From Candidatus Melainabacteria bacterium (lineage in GTDB: Bacteria; Cyanobacteriota; Vampirovibrionia; Obscuribacterales; Obscuribacteraceae): a stretch of 64,000 bases of DNA. The first letter of the stretch is position 1; every line of letters begins with the position of its first letter. Shown one piece after another: positions 8,602 to 17,155 of the stretch. The notes under the pieces were generated by a model, which ran no database searches, was not told the origin of the DNA, and worked only from the letters and a program-made list of their open reading frames with translations. The stretch lies in assembly GCA_003153555.1 (NCBI GenBank), contig PLZS01000157.1:1-64000 (forward strand), read 5' to 3'. Both the position numbers and the translations under genes were made by a program.

Positions 8602-9891
8602 ATGGGCTTACTTTCGGAATTGAAATCAATGTTTAGCTCGATGACTGTAAAACGCCTACTCCACGTAACACTTATAAGTCTGGCTTCCGCATGCCTCATG
8701 CCTGAGGCTCATGCCGATTCGTTTTTGACAGCAGGCATCGCACATTACAACAAACGCGAATACAAGCAAGCAATTCAGTCATTAGATAAATCCATCGCAG
8801 CTAATCCCAAGGTGCCAACACCGTTCTACTATGAAGCTCTCAGTTTTGGTCAACTTGGTGATGCGGAGAAAGCGAAAAAGTTTTATAGCACTGTATGCCG
8901 AAACTTCCCCAAATCAGAAGAAGCTAAATTCGCTGCTACTTACCTTCAGCGAGTAGACTCGCACTTCGTCAACGTCTTTGGAGCACCGCCTCCAGCCAGA
9001 ATGGTATCCTCCGCAGCCGTTAGCTCCGCAGCGGCCGTTGGCTCCGCACCGCTGGGAGATATGACCTCGTTTGAAGCTGCCAACGCCTCATCTGATGATT
9101 TGAGTAAATTGCCAGATCAAGCCAGCGTGCCATTTTCGCACGGAAGAGATGGTCACTTAATGGTTAATACGCAGATTAATGGACGCACCGTGCAGATGAT
9201 GTTTGACACGGGCGCCTCCGTTTGTTTAATCGGTAAGAATCAACTTGAAGCGGCTGGTGTAAATGACAGCGTCATCAAAGGACAAAGCTCGAACATGGGT
9301 GGCGTTGGAAACGCTGTCAATCGAGCAGCGCCGATGTTAGTAGATTTAAGGGTGGGTGGCATCCAAAGACACATGCCGATTATGGTGCAAGATCGCTTTG
9401 ATTTGCCACCACTACTGGGACAAACATTTTATAACGGTTATCAATACGACATTGATAATCAGTCGGGCGTAATCCGCTTCACGAAGAAAAGCTTGTCACG
9501 AAACAGTCAAGGGTACGATTCCATCGAAGTTCCGTTCCAGACCATTGGTAATAATCTTGTCGTCATGGCCGAGGTGAATGGGCACGAGTGTCCGATGTAT
9601 TTCGACACAGGCGCCGGCATCAATCTATTTGATATGCGAACTTTCCAAAGACTTGGTATACAAATTCCGTCTGATGCTCAAATGACGATGGTTGGTGGCG
9701 TTGGAGGTTCAGTGCCTGGTTATGTTTTTAACGTAAATCAATTGAGACTCGGCGGTATACAGAAAAACAACATCAGTGTCTGTGTTGTAGCAACCGGCGG
9801 TCCGCCACTTCCATTGCTTGGGCAGCCGTTCTTAAAAGATCGTCGTTTCACAATCGACAACGATAAGAAAGTGATTCGATTCGCAAGATAA
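8602..9891 (+). CDS. secreted TPR protein with two retropepsin-like aspartic protease domains
   Basis: The product has 429 residues. A signal peptide (LLHVTLISLASACLMPEAHA) follows an ATG at 8602; an ATG at 8641 would give a more typical signal length. Two TPR-like helices (AGIAHYNKREYKQAIQSLDKS) come next, then an Ala/Ser linker. Two homologous retropepsin-like halves follow, each with FDTGA (Asp202 and Asp335), a downstream GGVG flap-like element and a LLGQxF segment. In this clan two such halves can pair to make one active site, as in pepsin, or each can dimerise. It starts five bases after the DUF1963-like gene, so the two are likely co-transcribed. Confidence 0.85.
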   Translation: MGLLSELKSMFSSMTVKRLLHVTLISLASACLMPEAHADSFLTAGIAHYNKREYKQAIQSLDKSIAANPKVPTPFYYEALSFGQLGDAEKAKKFYSTVCRNFPKSEEAKFAATYLQRVDSHFVNVFGAPPPARMVSSAAVSSAAAVGSAPLGDMTSFEAANASSDDLSKLPDQASVPFSHGRDGHLMVNTQINGRTVQMMFDTGASVCLIGKNQLEAAGVNDSVIKGQSSNMGGVGNAVNRAAPMLVDLRVGGIQRHMPIMVQDRFDLPPLLGQTFYNGYQYDIDNQSGVIRFTKKSLSRNSQGYDSIEVPFQTIGNNLVVMAEVNGHECPMYFDTGAGINLFDMRTFQRLGIQIPSDAQMTMVGGVGGSVPGYVFNVNQLRLGGIQKNNISVCVVATGGPPLPLLGQPFLKDRRFTIDNDKKVIRFAR

Positions 9892-9965
9892 GCGACAAGT
9901 TCACAGCCTGAAACAGTCGATTTAGCGCGCGTGAAGGCGTGAAGTCTAGCAGCGCGTCAGTTGAA

Positions 9966-10610
9966 TTACTGGCCGGCGCCGCCCGTAACAGACCCTTGTG
10001 TGACTTGGCCCTGATAGGCAGGATTGGTCAAAAGTTCTTGACCAACTGCCTGCCACTGAGGCAGGATATGCCCTGATTTTCCTGAGAAGAAATCTTGATA
10101 TGTTTCTCCAGGAGCCAAATAGCCCATGACCTGAGCAGTATCAGGATTCCTTACTTGCACCCAATCCGGTCCGATCTGATAAGGAGGATTGCCTTGTGGT
10201 GCGTTGGCCGGACTCTGAGGATTGCCCTGCTGATCCATTGTGGTGCCCGGTCCGCTTAATTGTGGATTGCCACCATTGGAACCAGACCTGCTCCATTCAG
10301 CGCCTAGAAACTCATCACGCCCCCATGCAGATGGCATAAGGCTGCCATGACCGGTGGTCAAGCCTTTATCGCGAATGTCGAAAATGCCGCTGTTAATGCG
10401 ATTTTGATATTCAAACTCGCTGAAAGGTGGCGGACCTTCGTGACCTTCGTCGCCGTATATATTTTCAGCCTGTCCTGCAGCTTGTCTGACAAAACTATCA
10501 GTCGACGTCGGTGGCAAGCCTTTGCTATTGAGTTGCGCCATTGCTGGCATCGTTAACGAAACGCACAAACAGAAAGAAAAAAGCAACTTGGCTGAAAGCA
10601 TATTATTCAT
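9966..10610 (-). CDS. secreted protein of unknown function
   Basis: The ATG at 10610 is chosen because GAAGGTG lies just upstream and the protein then begins with a clear signal peptide (LLFSFCLCVSLTMPAMAQ). A longer frame upstream has no such feature. The mature part of about 190 residues is rich in Gly, Pro, Gln and Asn and looks largely disordered. It has one more ordered stretch near the end (DWVQVRNPDTAQVMGYLAPG, then ILPQWQAVGQELLTNPAYQG). No family is recognised. It converges on the aspartic-protease gene. Confidence 0.6.
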   Translation of the reverse strand: MNNMLSAKLLFSFCLCVSLTMPAMAQLNSKGLPPTSTDSFVRQAAGQAENIYGDEGHEGPPPFSEFEYQNRINSGIFDIRDKGLTTGHGSLMPSAWGRDEFLGAEWSRSGSNGGNPQLSGPGTTMDQQGNPQSPANAPQGNPPYQIGPDWVQVRNPDTAQVMGYLAPGETYQDFFSGKSGHILPQWQAVGQELLTNPAYQGQVTQGSVTGGAGQ

Positions 10611-10859
10611 TTGCACCTTCGCGGGACAATTTGCACTGACACCATATGTGGTGATATGCATTCGGCGGTCCTGTGACCAATCGCGAATGCAGCCCAACTT
10701 CCATTTTAAATACTGATCTGGCTTGGTAAGGTTGAGCGCTTTATATAATGAAGGAATTATCATTAAATGTCAAGTGAGAGTGCGTTCAATCCGGCAGCAA
10801 ACCTGGTCCCTTCCACATGATACCCTTTGTGTCCCACAGCGCTCTTTCAGGAATTTTTG

Positions 10860-12026
10860 ATGAACATAGTCGTGGTCAACTCGGGCTCAAGCAGTCTCAA
10901 GATGTCCATGTTCCAAACCACCGGCCAGCCCCAGCAAGTTCCAAAGCAGGCGGTCTGGGATTTCGAACAGGACATAGACTGGCAGCAAGAAAGTATAGAA
11001 AACATCGAGCAGAAGATGAAATCAGCCCTCTCTCAGCTGTGGGAGGGCGAACACAGACACATTGAAAATAGCGAACAGATTGGCATAGTGGGTCATCGCA
11101 TCGTGCATGGCGGTGCGAGCTACTCCCAACCAATAGTAATCAACGATCGAGTTAAAGAAGACCTCGATAAACTCACGGAATTTGCGCCTTTACACAATCC
11201 GATCAATTTGACCGCCCTGAAATTAGCCCAACATTTGCTTCCCAAAGCCATACACATAGCTGTTTTCGATACCGCCTTCCATTCCACTTTACCGCCTGAA
11301 GCTGCCGTGTATCCCGGTCCATATTTCTGGTACGCGGATTTGAAGATCAAAAAATACGGTTTTCATGGCATTAACCACAAGTATTGCAGTGGTAAAGCAG
11401 CCGAGCTGTTGCAGCAGCCGAAGGAGTTGCGCATCGTTTCGTGCCATCTCGGCGGAGGTTGCTCTCTGACTGCAATTGTCGACGGTGTAAGCATAGACAC
11501 AACAATGGGCTTCACGCCGCTGGATGGGCTGATGATGCGCTCACGCAGCGGTGCCATTGATCCAGGCATACTTATTTATCTGCTCAAAAACAAGAAATAT
11601 TCAGTTGATGAACTGGATCATGTTCTAAATAAGGAATCGGGGATGAAAGGCATCTTTGAGCGCTCTGCGGACTTGCGAGACATAACGAATGCAATGGAGC
11701 GAGGTGACGAACGCGCCAAACTTACTTTTGACATGTTCGTACATCGGCTCTCTGGCGGAATAGCAGCAATGGTAGCCGCTATTGGTGGCATTGACGCCTT
11801 GCTGTTTACAGGTGGAATTGGAGAAAACAGTGCATTAGTACGAGCAGCCACCTGCCAAAGACTGGCTTTCCTGAATTTGTCTATTGACGAAAAATTGAAT
11901 GTATCAACTCCGGTCGATGTTGATATCGCCTCAGCGCATTCGCAAACGAGAATTCTTGTCGTAAAAGCTCGCGAAGATTGGGAAATAGCGACCGAGTGTG
12001 CTGCACTTGTGCTAATCCCAACTTGA
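10860..12026 (+). CDS. ackA: acetate kinase
   Basis: Acetate kinase (EC 2.7.2.1) interconverts acetate plus ATP and acetyl phosphate plus ADP in the cytoplasm. The 388 residues carry the full family signature. These are NSGSSSLK at the N-terminus, HRIVHGG, FDTAFH with its catalytic Asp, FHGINHKYC, LGGGCSLT, the substrate loop DTTMGFTPLDGLMMRSRSG and the adenine-site LFTGGIGENS. The length is normal. The ATG at 10860 is supported by CAGGA upstream; an in-frame GTG or ATG further upstream adds 11 residues unrelated to the family. No pta gene is adjacent, so acetyl-CoA conversion must be encoded elsewhere or the enzyme may work with another acetyl-phosphate source. Confidence 0.96.
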   Translation: MNIVVVNSGSSSLKMSMFQTTGQPQQVPKQAVWDFEQDIDWQQESIENIEQKMKSALSQLWEGEHRHIENSEQIGIVGHRIVHGGASYSQPIVINDRVKEDLDKLTEFAPLHNPINLTALKLAQHLLPKAIHIAVFDTAFHSTLPPEAAVYPGPYFWYADLKIKKYGFHGINHKYCSGKAAELLQQPKELRIVSCHLGGGCSLTAIVDGVSIDTTMGFTPLDGLMMRSRSGAIDPGILIYLLKNKKYSVDELDHVLNKESGMKGIFERSADLRDITNAMERGDERAKLTFDMFVHRLSGGIAAMVAAIGGIDALLFTGGIGENSALVRAATCQRLAFLNLSIDEKLNVSTPVDVDIASAHSQTRILVVKAREDWEIATECAALVLIPT

Positions 12027-12104
12027 TCACAAATCAGTCACCGTTTAGACACAATCGCCCATTAAAGTAAACCTACGACCAACAAGCGAGTGAGGGGAAA
12101 CTAA

Positions 12105-12359
12105 ATGAGTGCAGTGCTTCCAACATTTTTCGGACAAGCCGCCATTGCCCAATACGAAATTTCTGATTTTCAAGGTTCAGAATCAACACGATTGGTGGAT
12201 GGAACGAAAATGTTGCTGAACAGCGACGGCCGAGTCACTCAAATTCAGTACGCAAGCGGAGCTACCGTTCGCCGACACCTCAATTATGTGCTGGTTCGTT
12301 CAAACAACTCAAGTTATTGGTTCGGCGATAACGCAGGTCGCTGGTATCCACTGGATTGA
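12105..12359 (+). CDS. small protein of unknown function
   Basis: The ATG at 12105 has a strong GAGGGGA ribosome binding site eight bases upstream. The 84 residues contain short beta-like segments (SESTRLVDGTKMLLNSDGRV, then ATVRRHLNYVLVRSNNSSYWFG) and no signal peptide or membrane helix. The repeated Gly/Asp turns suggest a small beta-rich domain. No family is recognised. It is convergent with the proline-rich paralogue downstream, with only 14 bases between the stops. Confidence 0.55.
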   Translation: MSAVLPTFFGQAAIAQYEISDFQGSESTRLVDGTKMLLNSDGRVTQIQYASGATVRRHLNYVLVRSNNSSYWFGDNAGRWYPLD

Positions 12360-12373
12360 GCGAAACGCGCTTC

Positions 12374-13720
12374 TCAAAGAGGCAGATCTTTTCGCAATTT
12401 GCGTGGATTGGGCCAATCCATTTCATCAAGTGCAGTATCAAAATCAACTCTGCTTCGATTGCAGTAGTTGAGAGCAATGATGCACTGTTCCAGCTTCATC
12501 AAGCCTTCGCGAATCATCGGTAAACAGATAATCGCTGAGTCGAACGTGACCTTGTCCAGTTTCCCAGCAGACTGCAATAGTTGCGCCATATCACCACCAA
12601 CTTTCGCACGTGCTGAAGCGGCGTTGTTTATATCCGCCTCTGTAAGCAGCCCTGCTTTGATTAACAAATCAAAAGCTGCTTTTGCTTGCCCGCCACTATG
12701 TGAACGCAATTGATTTGGATCAGCTGGTTTTCCAGGTGGTTTCTTTTGCACTGTCGGCAATTCCACCGCATCAAAGTCCGTAAGGTATTCACCAATCGCT
12801 TGACCCTTGGCGTGATAACGATATAACCCTTTCGCGGCAAGATCCGGCGAGCAGAGACCCTCTTCCACTAACGATTGTAATTTCAACGCGGCATCCAGAG
12901 TTGTCTCTGAAATCAAAGTCGAATCCAACAACAGCTGGCCGAGCTGCACTTTAGCCCGTTTGGAAACCAAGTTGTAGTCAACTGGCATCTTTGCAGGCGT
13001 ATTGTTGAGCGGCGGCAAAGGTGGCGGCGCTGGCTCTAGCGGCAGCGGCGGCGGCGCCAGCTGAGGACCTTGAGGAGCACCGGGACCGGGATAGGGTGCA
13101 TTGGGACCTTGGGGTGGATAAGGCGCAGCACCCTGAGGGGGATAGGGCCATCCCGGTGGTGGCGCTCCCGGATAGGGCTGACCTGGCATAGGTTGATAAT
13201 AGGGATTGTATGCATATTGCTGAGCTAAATTGGGATCCATGGGATACGGCATACCGTTGGCATCCATGGGATAACCAGGCATCGGATATGGAGCCACAGG
13301 TGGCGGATAATATGCAGGAGGCGGCGCAAGTTCGGGCGGCGGAGCAGGAGGTGGTGGCGGAGGAGGTTCTGGAGCTGGAGCTGGTTTCGATATCGATTCA
13401 CCCATAGCCGACATGCAGACAACGTCATACATTATCGGAATATCGCCAGGGGCATATGGATTAGCCCAATGCAGTTTCGTATCGTTGCCATACTGTTCAT
13501 AGAGTGACCAGATCGGTCCATCACCATTGGACTGCCATTCAACCCCTAATATCCACATCTGCATCGGCTTGCCACCTTGCCAAGGCAATTCAACTAAGCA
13601 GCCGCGACGCCCCTTAGCCTCATTGAGCTGGGCTTCAACGGTATAGAGCGATGGAATTTTAGACTCGATGTCGAGTCGCAATCTGTTGGTATTTCTCTGG
13701 TCGGGCTTTGGTTTGTACAT
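12374..13720 (-). CDS. proline-rich protein, paralogue A: novel N-terminal domain plus GspE-N-like helical repeats
   Basis: The start is ATG 13720 (MYKPK), matching the start of a paralogue at 40287; a TTG 20 codons upstream is less likely. Of about 448 residues, the first 100 form a domain shared with the genes at 38698 and 58601. Its hallmarks are GCLVELPW, GDGPIWSLYEQ and YDVVCMS. A long Pro/Tyr/Gly/Gln-rich linker follows (residues about 115-245, for example PYPPQGPNAPYPGPG). The C-terminus has helical repeats such as LGQLLLDSTLISETTLDAAL. These resemble the N-terminal domain of GspE/MshE ATPases, but no ATPase is present. A ligand-binding or scaffold role is possible, and the protein looks cytoplasmic. 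Confidence 0.75.
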   Translation of the reverse strand: MYKPKPDQRNTNRLRLDIESKIPSLYTVEAQLNEAKGRRGCLVELPWQGGKPMQMWILGVEWQSNGDGPIWSLYEQYGNDTKLHWANPYAPGDIPIMYDVVCMSAMGESISKPAPAPEPPPPPPPAPPPELAPPPAYYPPPVAPYPMPGYPMDANGMPYPMDPNLAQQYAYNPYYQPMPGQPYPGAPPPGWPYPPQGAAPYPPQGPNAPYPGPGAPQGPQLAPPPLPLEPAPPPLPPLNNTPAKMPVDYNLVSKRAKVQLGQLLLDSTLISETTLDAALKLQSLVEEGLCSPDLAAKGLYRYHAKGQAIGEYLTDFDAVELPTVQKKPPGKPADPNQLRSHSGGQAKAAFDLLIKAGLLTEADINNAASARAKVGGDMAQLLQSAGKLDKVTFDSAIICLPMIREGLMKLEQCIIALNYCNRSRVDFDTALDEMDWPNPRKLRKDLPL

Positions 13721-14245
13721 ATCAGCTATTGTTCGTCGAGCTCCGGTTATTTTATTCCCGGAGAACGGAAACAGTATCAATAACCAACACTAAGTATAAC
13801 TATGTCCCATTGATTTCCGCTTAAGCCGACAGCCATATAACTAGAGCCTAACTGGAATTGTGGTATTACATTTGGTGACAACAGAGGGCAAAGATTTATT
13901 GACGATTTATGCAAGTCCGGCGAATGTTGCTGGTTTTCAGTAGTGATGACAACCAGGCATTAGTCAGCAATTCTCAGCGAGAACGCGTTTTTAGCGGCGA
14001 CATTCAACAAGGCAGCTACATCCTGGAATATCCAGAACAGGATCAATCAGATATTAACGTTGATACAGTTTTGCTCATCATTGCCAAGAAGAGCGTAAAA
14101 TATTTCAGTCCATATTTTATGAATCCGGCTTCGCGAGTTACCCAGGAGCACCATCCACAGGTAGCCTGTTGGAATAGTGCTTATGGTTATGGCAGCCAGC
14201 CGTCAGACCTCCAATCCAGTGTCAGTGCCGTCTGTTGAGGTTTTT
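13721..14245. other. intergenic region without a convincing gene
   Basis: This stretch separates paralogue A from the inositol operon, and promoters for both are expected here. One open frame (13909-14238, 109 codons from an ATG) ends eight bases before iolB, but it lacks a good ribosome binding site and any recognisable domain. A different frame just upstream reads a protein-like stretch (LVTTEGKDLLTIYASPANVA) that ends in a stop. It may therefore hold another gene remnant, like those downstream. Confidence 0.35.
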
Positions 14246-15130
14246 ATGACCAGTCATCTGTTAGTTTCACCACTAATCAAAGACGATGTTAATGGCGTCA
14301 TTACAAAGGTTAGCGTTGAAAATGCGCGGTGGGAATTTCTCAATATGGAAGCACGCCGTTTAGGCAAAGGTGAGAGCTGGACACACGCGACAAAAGGAAA
14401 TGAGCTCGCGTTGGTCATTCTTGGCGGACGCTGCTCAGTGCGGTCCAATAAAGGTGAATGGGAAGACATCGGTCGAAGGGCGCATGTCTTTGCCGGCATG
14501 CCTAATGCACTCTACCTGCCGCGACAGACTGAATTTGAAGTTGAGGCAATGACGGAAGGTCTCGAACTTGCCTACGCCTGGGTGCAAACCGATCAAGATC
14601 ATCCAGCCCAGCTGATCACACCAGACCAATCGAAAATCGAAGTTCGCGGCGGCAACAATGCCACTCGCCAAATTAACAGCATCATTCCTCCAGGTTTTGA
14701 TTGCCATCGCTTGGTCTGCGTTGAAGTTTACACACCTGGTGGGAACTGGAGTAGCTATCCGCCCCACAAACATGATGTGCATCGAGAACGCCGAGGCGAG
14801 CTGCTTGAAGCAGATCTAGAAGAAATCTACTTTTACAAATTCAATCGCAAAGGAGGCTTTGCTTTCCAGCGAGTGTACACGGATGACCGTTCGCTCGACG
14901 AGTCCGTTGTCGCTTGTAACAACGATGTCGTCTTGATTCCGGAGGGCTACCATCCAGTTTCCGCGGCTTATGGTTATGACTGCTACTACTTGAATTTTCT
15001 TGCCGGAAGCGCTCAATCCCTGGCAGCCACAGACGATCCAGACCACGAATGGACCAAACAAACTTGGCAGACTAGAGACTCGCGCGTGCCGCTGGTTAGC
15101 CACGCAATGGAAGAGAAGATTCCGTCATGA
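14246..15130 (+). CDS. iolB: 5-deoxy-glucuronate isomerase
   Basis: IolB converts 5-deoxy-D-glucuronate to 5-dehydro-2-deoxy-D-gluconate in myo-inositol degradation. The 294 residues form a bicupin. Family text includes RLGKGESWTHATKGNE and WEDIGRRAHVFAGMPNALYLP in the first cupin. The second has the metal-site segment SSYPPHKHDVH, then EEIYFYKF and the closing DDPDHEWTKQ. The ATG at 14246 has GAGGT six bases upstream, and a longer frame adds residues unlike the family. The gene appears complete and overlaps the next by four bases, so it opens an operon iolB-iolC-Cgl0159 type-iolD. Confidence 0.92.
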   Translation: MTSHLLVSPLIKDDVNGVITKVSVENARWEFLNMEARRLGKGESWTHATKGNELALVILGGRCSVRSNKGEWEDIGRRAHVFAGMPNALYLPRQTEFEVEAMTEGLELAYAWVQTDQDHPAQLITPDQSKIEVRGGNNATRQINSIIPPGFDCHRLVCVEVYTPGGNWSSYPPHKHDVHRERRGELLEADLEEIYFYKFNRKGGFAFQRVYTDDRSLDESVVACNNDVVLIPEGYHPVSAAYGYDCYYLNFLAGSAQSLAATDDPDHEWTKQTWQTRDSRVPLVSHAMEEKIPS

Positions 15131-15729
15131 GCAGCAAAAGTTACGACCTGATTTGTATGGGGCGCAGCTCAATCGATCTGTACTCGAACGACAGTGGTGC
15201 CCAGTTCAAAGACATCACCAGCTTCGCAAGTTTTGTCGGCGGTTGGCGCAGCTTGCTTCATCTCGTTGATTTTGTCATCGGCACGCAAGAAGAAATCAAA
15301 GCGGCGATGCTGAAAGAGAAATCGCATGTCACTGTTAAAGACTCACAAGTTTCAGCGCCTGAAGTGCTGGGAGACGAAAAAGTTTGCATCGCCGGACTTC
15401 TGAAATGTGGACCTAAAGCGGTTATCGAAAAGCGCGGCAGTGATGGTGCTGCTGTGCACTTGGCGGATGGGAAATTCGAAACTGCCGAGCCATTCAAAGT
15501 GGATATTTGCAACTTACTTGGTGCCGGTGACGCTTTCGCCAGCGGTTTTATATACGGCTACTTGAAGGGTTGGGATTGGAAAAAATGCGTTCGCATAGGC
15601 AATGCCACTGGTGCCATTGTCGTCACAAAACAAGGCTGCGCCAACTTCATGCCCACGGAAACAGAAGCGTTAGACTTTGTCGCCCGGCACGGCGGATTCG
15701 CCACTGAATCATTGGGAGTAAGGCGATGA
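15127..15729 (+). CDS. iolC: 5-dehydro-2-deoxygluconokinase with a large in-frame internal deletion
   Basis: PfkB-family IolC phosphorylates 5-dehydro-2-deoxygluconate. Both ends match: DLICMGRSSIDLYSNDSGA and ITSFASFVGG at the N-terminus, then VDFVIGTQEE, EKRGSDGAAV and LLGAGDAFASGFIYG with the catalytic Asp at the C-terminus. The product has only 200 residues against roughly 330 for the family. FVGG at residues 36-39 should run into the CPTNIA-type substrate region, but here it passes directly to WRSLLHLVDF. About 130-150 residues, including the lid and much of the sugar site, are missing without breaking the frame. It is very probably inactive. ATGA overlaps link it to both neighbours. Confidence 0.85.
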   Translation: MSSKSYDLICMGRSSIDLYSNDSGAQFKDITSFASFVGGWRSLLHLVDFVIGTQEEIKAAMLKEKSHVTVKDSQVSAPEVLGDEKVCIAGLLKCGPKAVIEKRGSDGAAVHLADGKFETAEPFKVDICNLLGAGDAFASGFIYGYLKGWDWKKCVRIGNATGAIVVTKQGCANFMPTETEALDFVARHGGFATESLGVRR

Positions 15730-16658
15730 CAAAGTCTTTGGCAGTTCACCTGGCTGAAATAACACGTGTCCGCATAGAGACACCTGAATTAGGTAAAATG
15801 CTTGCTCGCAAACGCAAGCTCCGAAATTCGCTGACCGACGACGGCCGGCTCAACATCATCGCTGCTGATCATCCAGCCAGGCGAGTTGTTCAGGCTGGAG
15901 GAGTGCCGATGGCGATGGCTAACCGTCTGAACTATCTTGGACGGATTGCTGAAATTCTCATAGCCGACGCCGCCGATGGTGTCATGGCGACCATGGATAT
16001 TTTGGAAGAGCTACTGATCCTCTCTCACTTAATTGAAGAACACGGTGGCAAGTCATTTGTTGACCACAAATTGCTGATCGCTAGTTTAAACAGAGGAGGA
16101 TTGTCGAAAACAGCCTGGGAGCTAGATGATCCAATCACCGGTACGAACCCGTCCACCTGCTCAGATTGGAATCTAGACGGAGCAAAGATGCTGCTGCGTA
16201 TCGATGATCAAGACCCAAACTCACTTAAAACGATAATGTATTGCACCGATGCCATAAACCATTTGCTCCATCTAGACTTACCTATGTTCTTGGAGCCACT
16301 GCCAATAGTGCGGGGGGCAGATGGACTGAAAGTAAAGAAGGATGCGGAATCCTTAGCGCTTATAGCTGGAGTGGCATCGGCTCTCGGCCAAAGCAGCAGC
16401 CGGCTATGGCTGAAGCTGCCCTACTGTGAGAACTTCGGTATTGTGGCGCAAAGTACAACATTGCCGATCTTGTTGCTTGGTGGAGATACGCAAGATGGAA
16501 ACAAATTCCTCAACGATATTAAAAAAGCCCTGTCCAGCGGGGCCAACGTTTGCGGCACTATGGCAGGACGCAACGTTCTTTATTCAACAGAGCGATCGCC
16601 CGTTTCTATGGCTTCCGAAATCAACGCCTTGGTGCACAAATTACCTGTTAAGACATGA
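15726..16658 (+). CDS. Cgl0159-type (beta/alpha)8 protein of inositol catabolism, aldolase-like
   Basis: The ATG overlaps the iolC stop. The product of 310 residues resembles the Cgl0159 family of (beta/alpha)8 proteins found in actinobacterial inositol clusters. They are often annotated as aldolases and may stand in for IolJ (2-deoxy-5-keto-gluconate-6-phosphate aldolase). Visible elements include NIIAADHPARRVVQ near the start, VMATMDILEELLILS, FVDHKLLIASLNRGG, MFLEPLPIV, LWLKLPYC and LLLGGDTQ. A Lys in the LKLP or HKLL strands could form a Schiff base, but this is inference. The length looks full. It sits between a damaged iolC and a broken iolD, so its pathway is no longer complete here. 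Confidence 0.75.
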   Translation: MTKSLAVHLAEITRVRIETPELGKMLARKRKLRNSLTDDGRLNIIAADHPARRVVQAGGVPMAMANRLNYLGRIAEILIADAADGVMATMDILEELLILSHLIEEHGGKSFVDHKLLIASLNRGGLSKTAWELDDPITGTNPSTCSDWNLDGAKMLLRIDDQDPNSLKTIMYCTDAINHLLHLDLPMFLEPLPIVRGADGLKVKKDAESLALIAGVASALGQSSSRLWLKLPYCENFGIVAQSTTLPILLLGGDTQDGNKFLNDIKKALSSGANVCGTMAGRNVLYSTERSPVSMASEINALVHKLPVKT

Positions 16659-16668
16659 CGAAAGAGGT

Positions 16669-17040
16669 ATGGATGTTTTGAAGACTGTTAAATTGACGAT
16701 GGCGCAAGCGCTAATCAAGTTTCTCAAGAACCAGTTTGTCGAACGCGATGGAGTTTCACAGCCATTCTTCGCCGGTTGTTTTGGCATCTTTGGACACGGC
16801 AATCTCGCTGGGGTTGGTCAAGCACTGCAAGAGAATCCAGACTTTAAATACTACCAAAGCCCTGGCCACAATAAATCGATTACCGGTTCTGCTTTTGCCC
16901 GGAGACATCTTCGCCCCTCGTGATGTGGCACCAGTCCTCCAACAACTTGAATCCGAACACTCGCAAGACGTTTCAGTAAACGATTGCTTCAAGCCCGTGT
17001 CACGATATTGGGACCGAATTAACCGTCCCGAACAGTCGCC
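16669..17040 (+). pseudogene. iolD: trihydroxycyclohexane-1,2-dione hydrolase, deleted and frameshifted
   Basis: IolD is a large (about 620 residues) ThDP enzyme of inositol breakdown. Frame 1 from ATG 16669 reads [34 protein letters not shown] and [12 protein letters not shown] up to KYYQ, then loses homology at about 16853-16860 and stops at 16923. The match resumes in another frame with [18 protein letters not shown], then VLQQLESEH and [20 protein letters not shown], ending near 17038. A deletion at the first junction removed about 45 residues that in the family include the ThDP-activating Glu of the RNEQ segment, and it shifted the frame. The remaining two thirds of the enzyme are absent. 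Confidence 0.85.
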
Positions 17041-17115
17041 CTGGCAGCAAAAAAGTCTCTTATTGAAGGTCGGGCGGTTGCGCTTTCTGAAATTGAGGCT
17101 AAGATTTCAAAATAA
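17038..17115 (+). pseudogene. C-terminal remnant of a Gfo/Idh/MocA dehydrogenase, probably inositol dehydrogenase
   Basis: Directly after the iolD match ends, another frame reads [18 protein letters not shown] and ends in TAA at 17113-17115. This resembles the last helix and tail of Gfo/Idh/MocA oxidoreductases such as IolG, where an (A)AxxSxxxGRxVxLSEIE ending is common. Only about 25 codons remain. A large deletion evidently fused the start of iolD to the end of this gene. The family call rests on a short motif and is uncertain. Confidence 0.5.
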
Positions 17116-17155
17116 GGGTATGTAGTCATAGTAGTCACGGTCTCGAGGTCAGGAA

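Noticed and set aside
13909-14238. 109-codon open frame just upstream of iolB
   Set aside because: No adequate ribosome binding site, no recognisable motif, and a second protein-like frame ends in a stop just before it; more likely intergenic DNA or a remnant.
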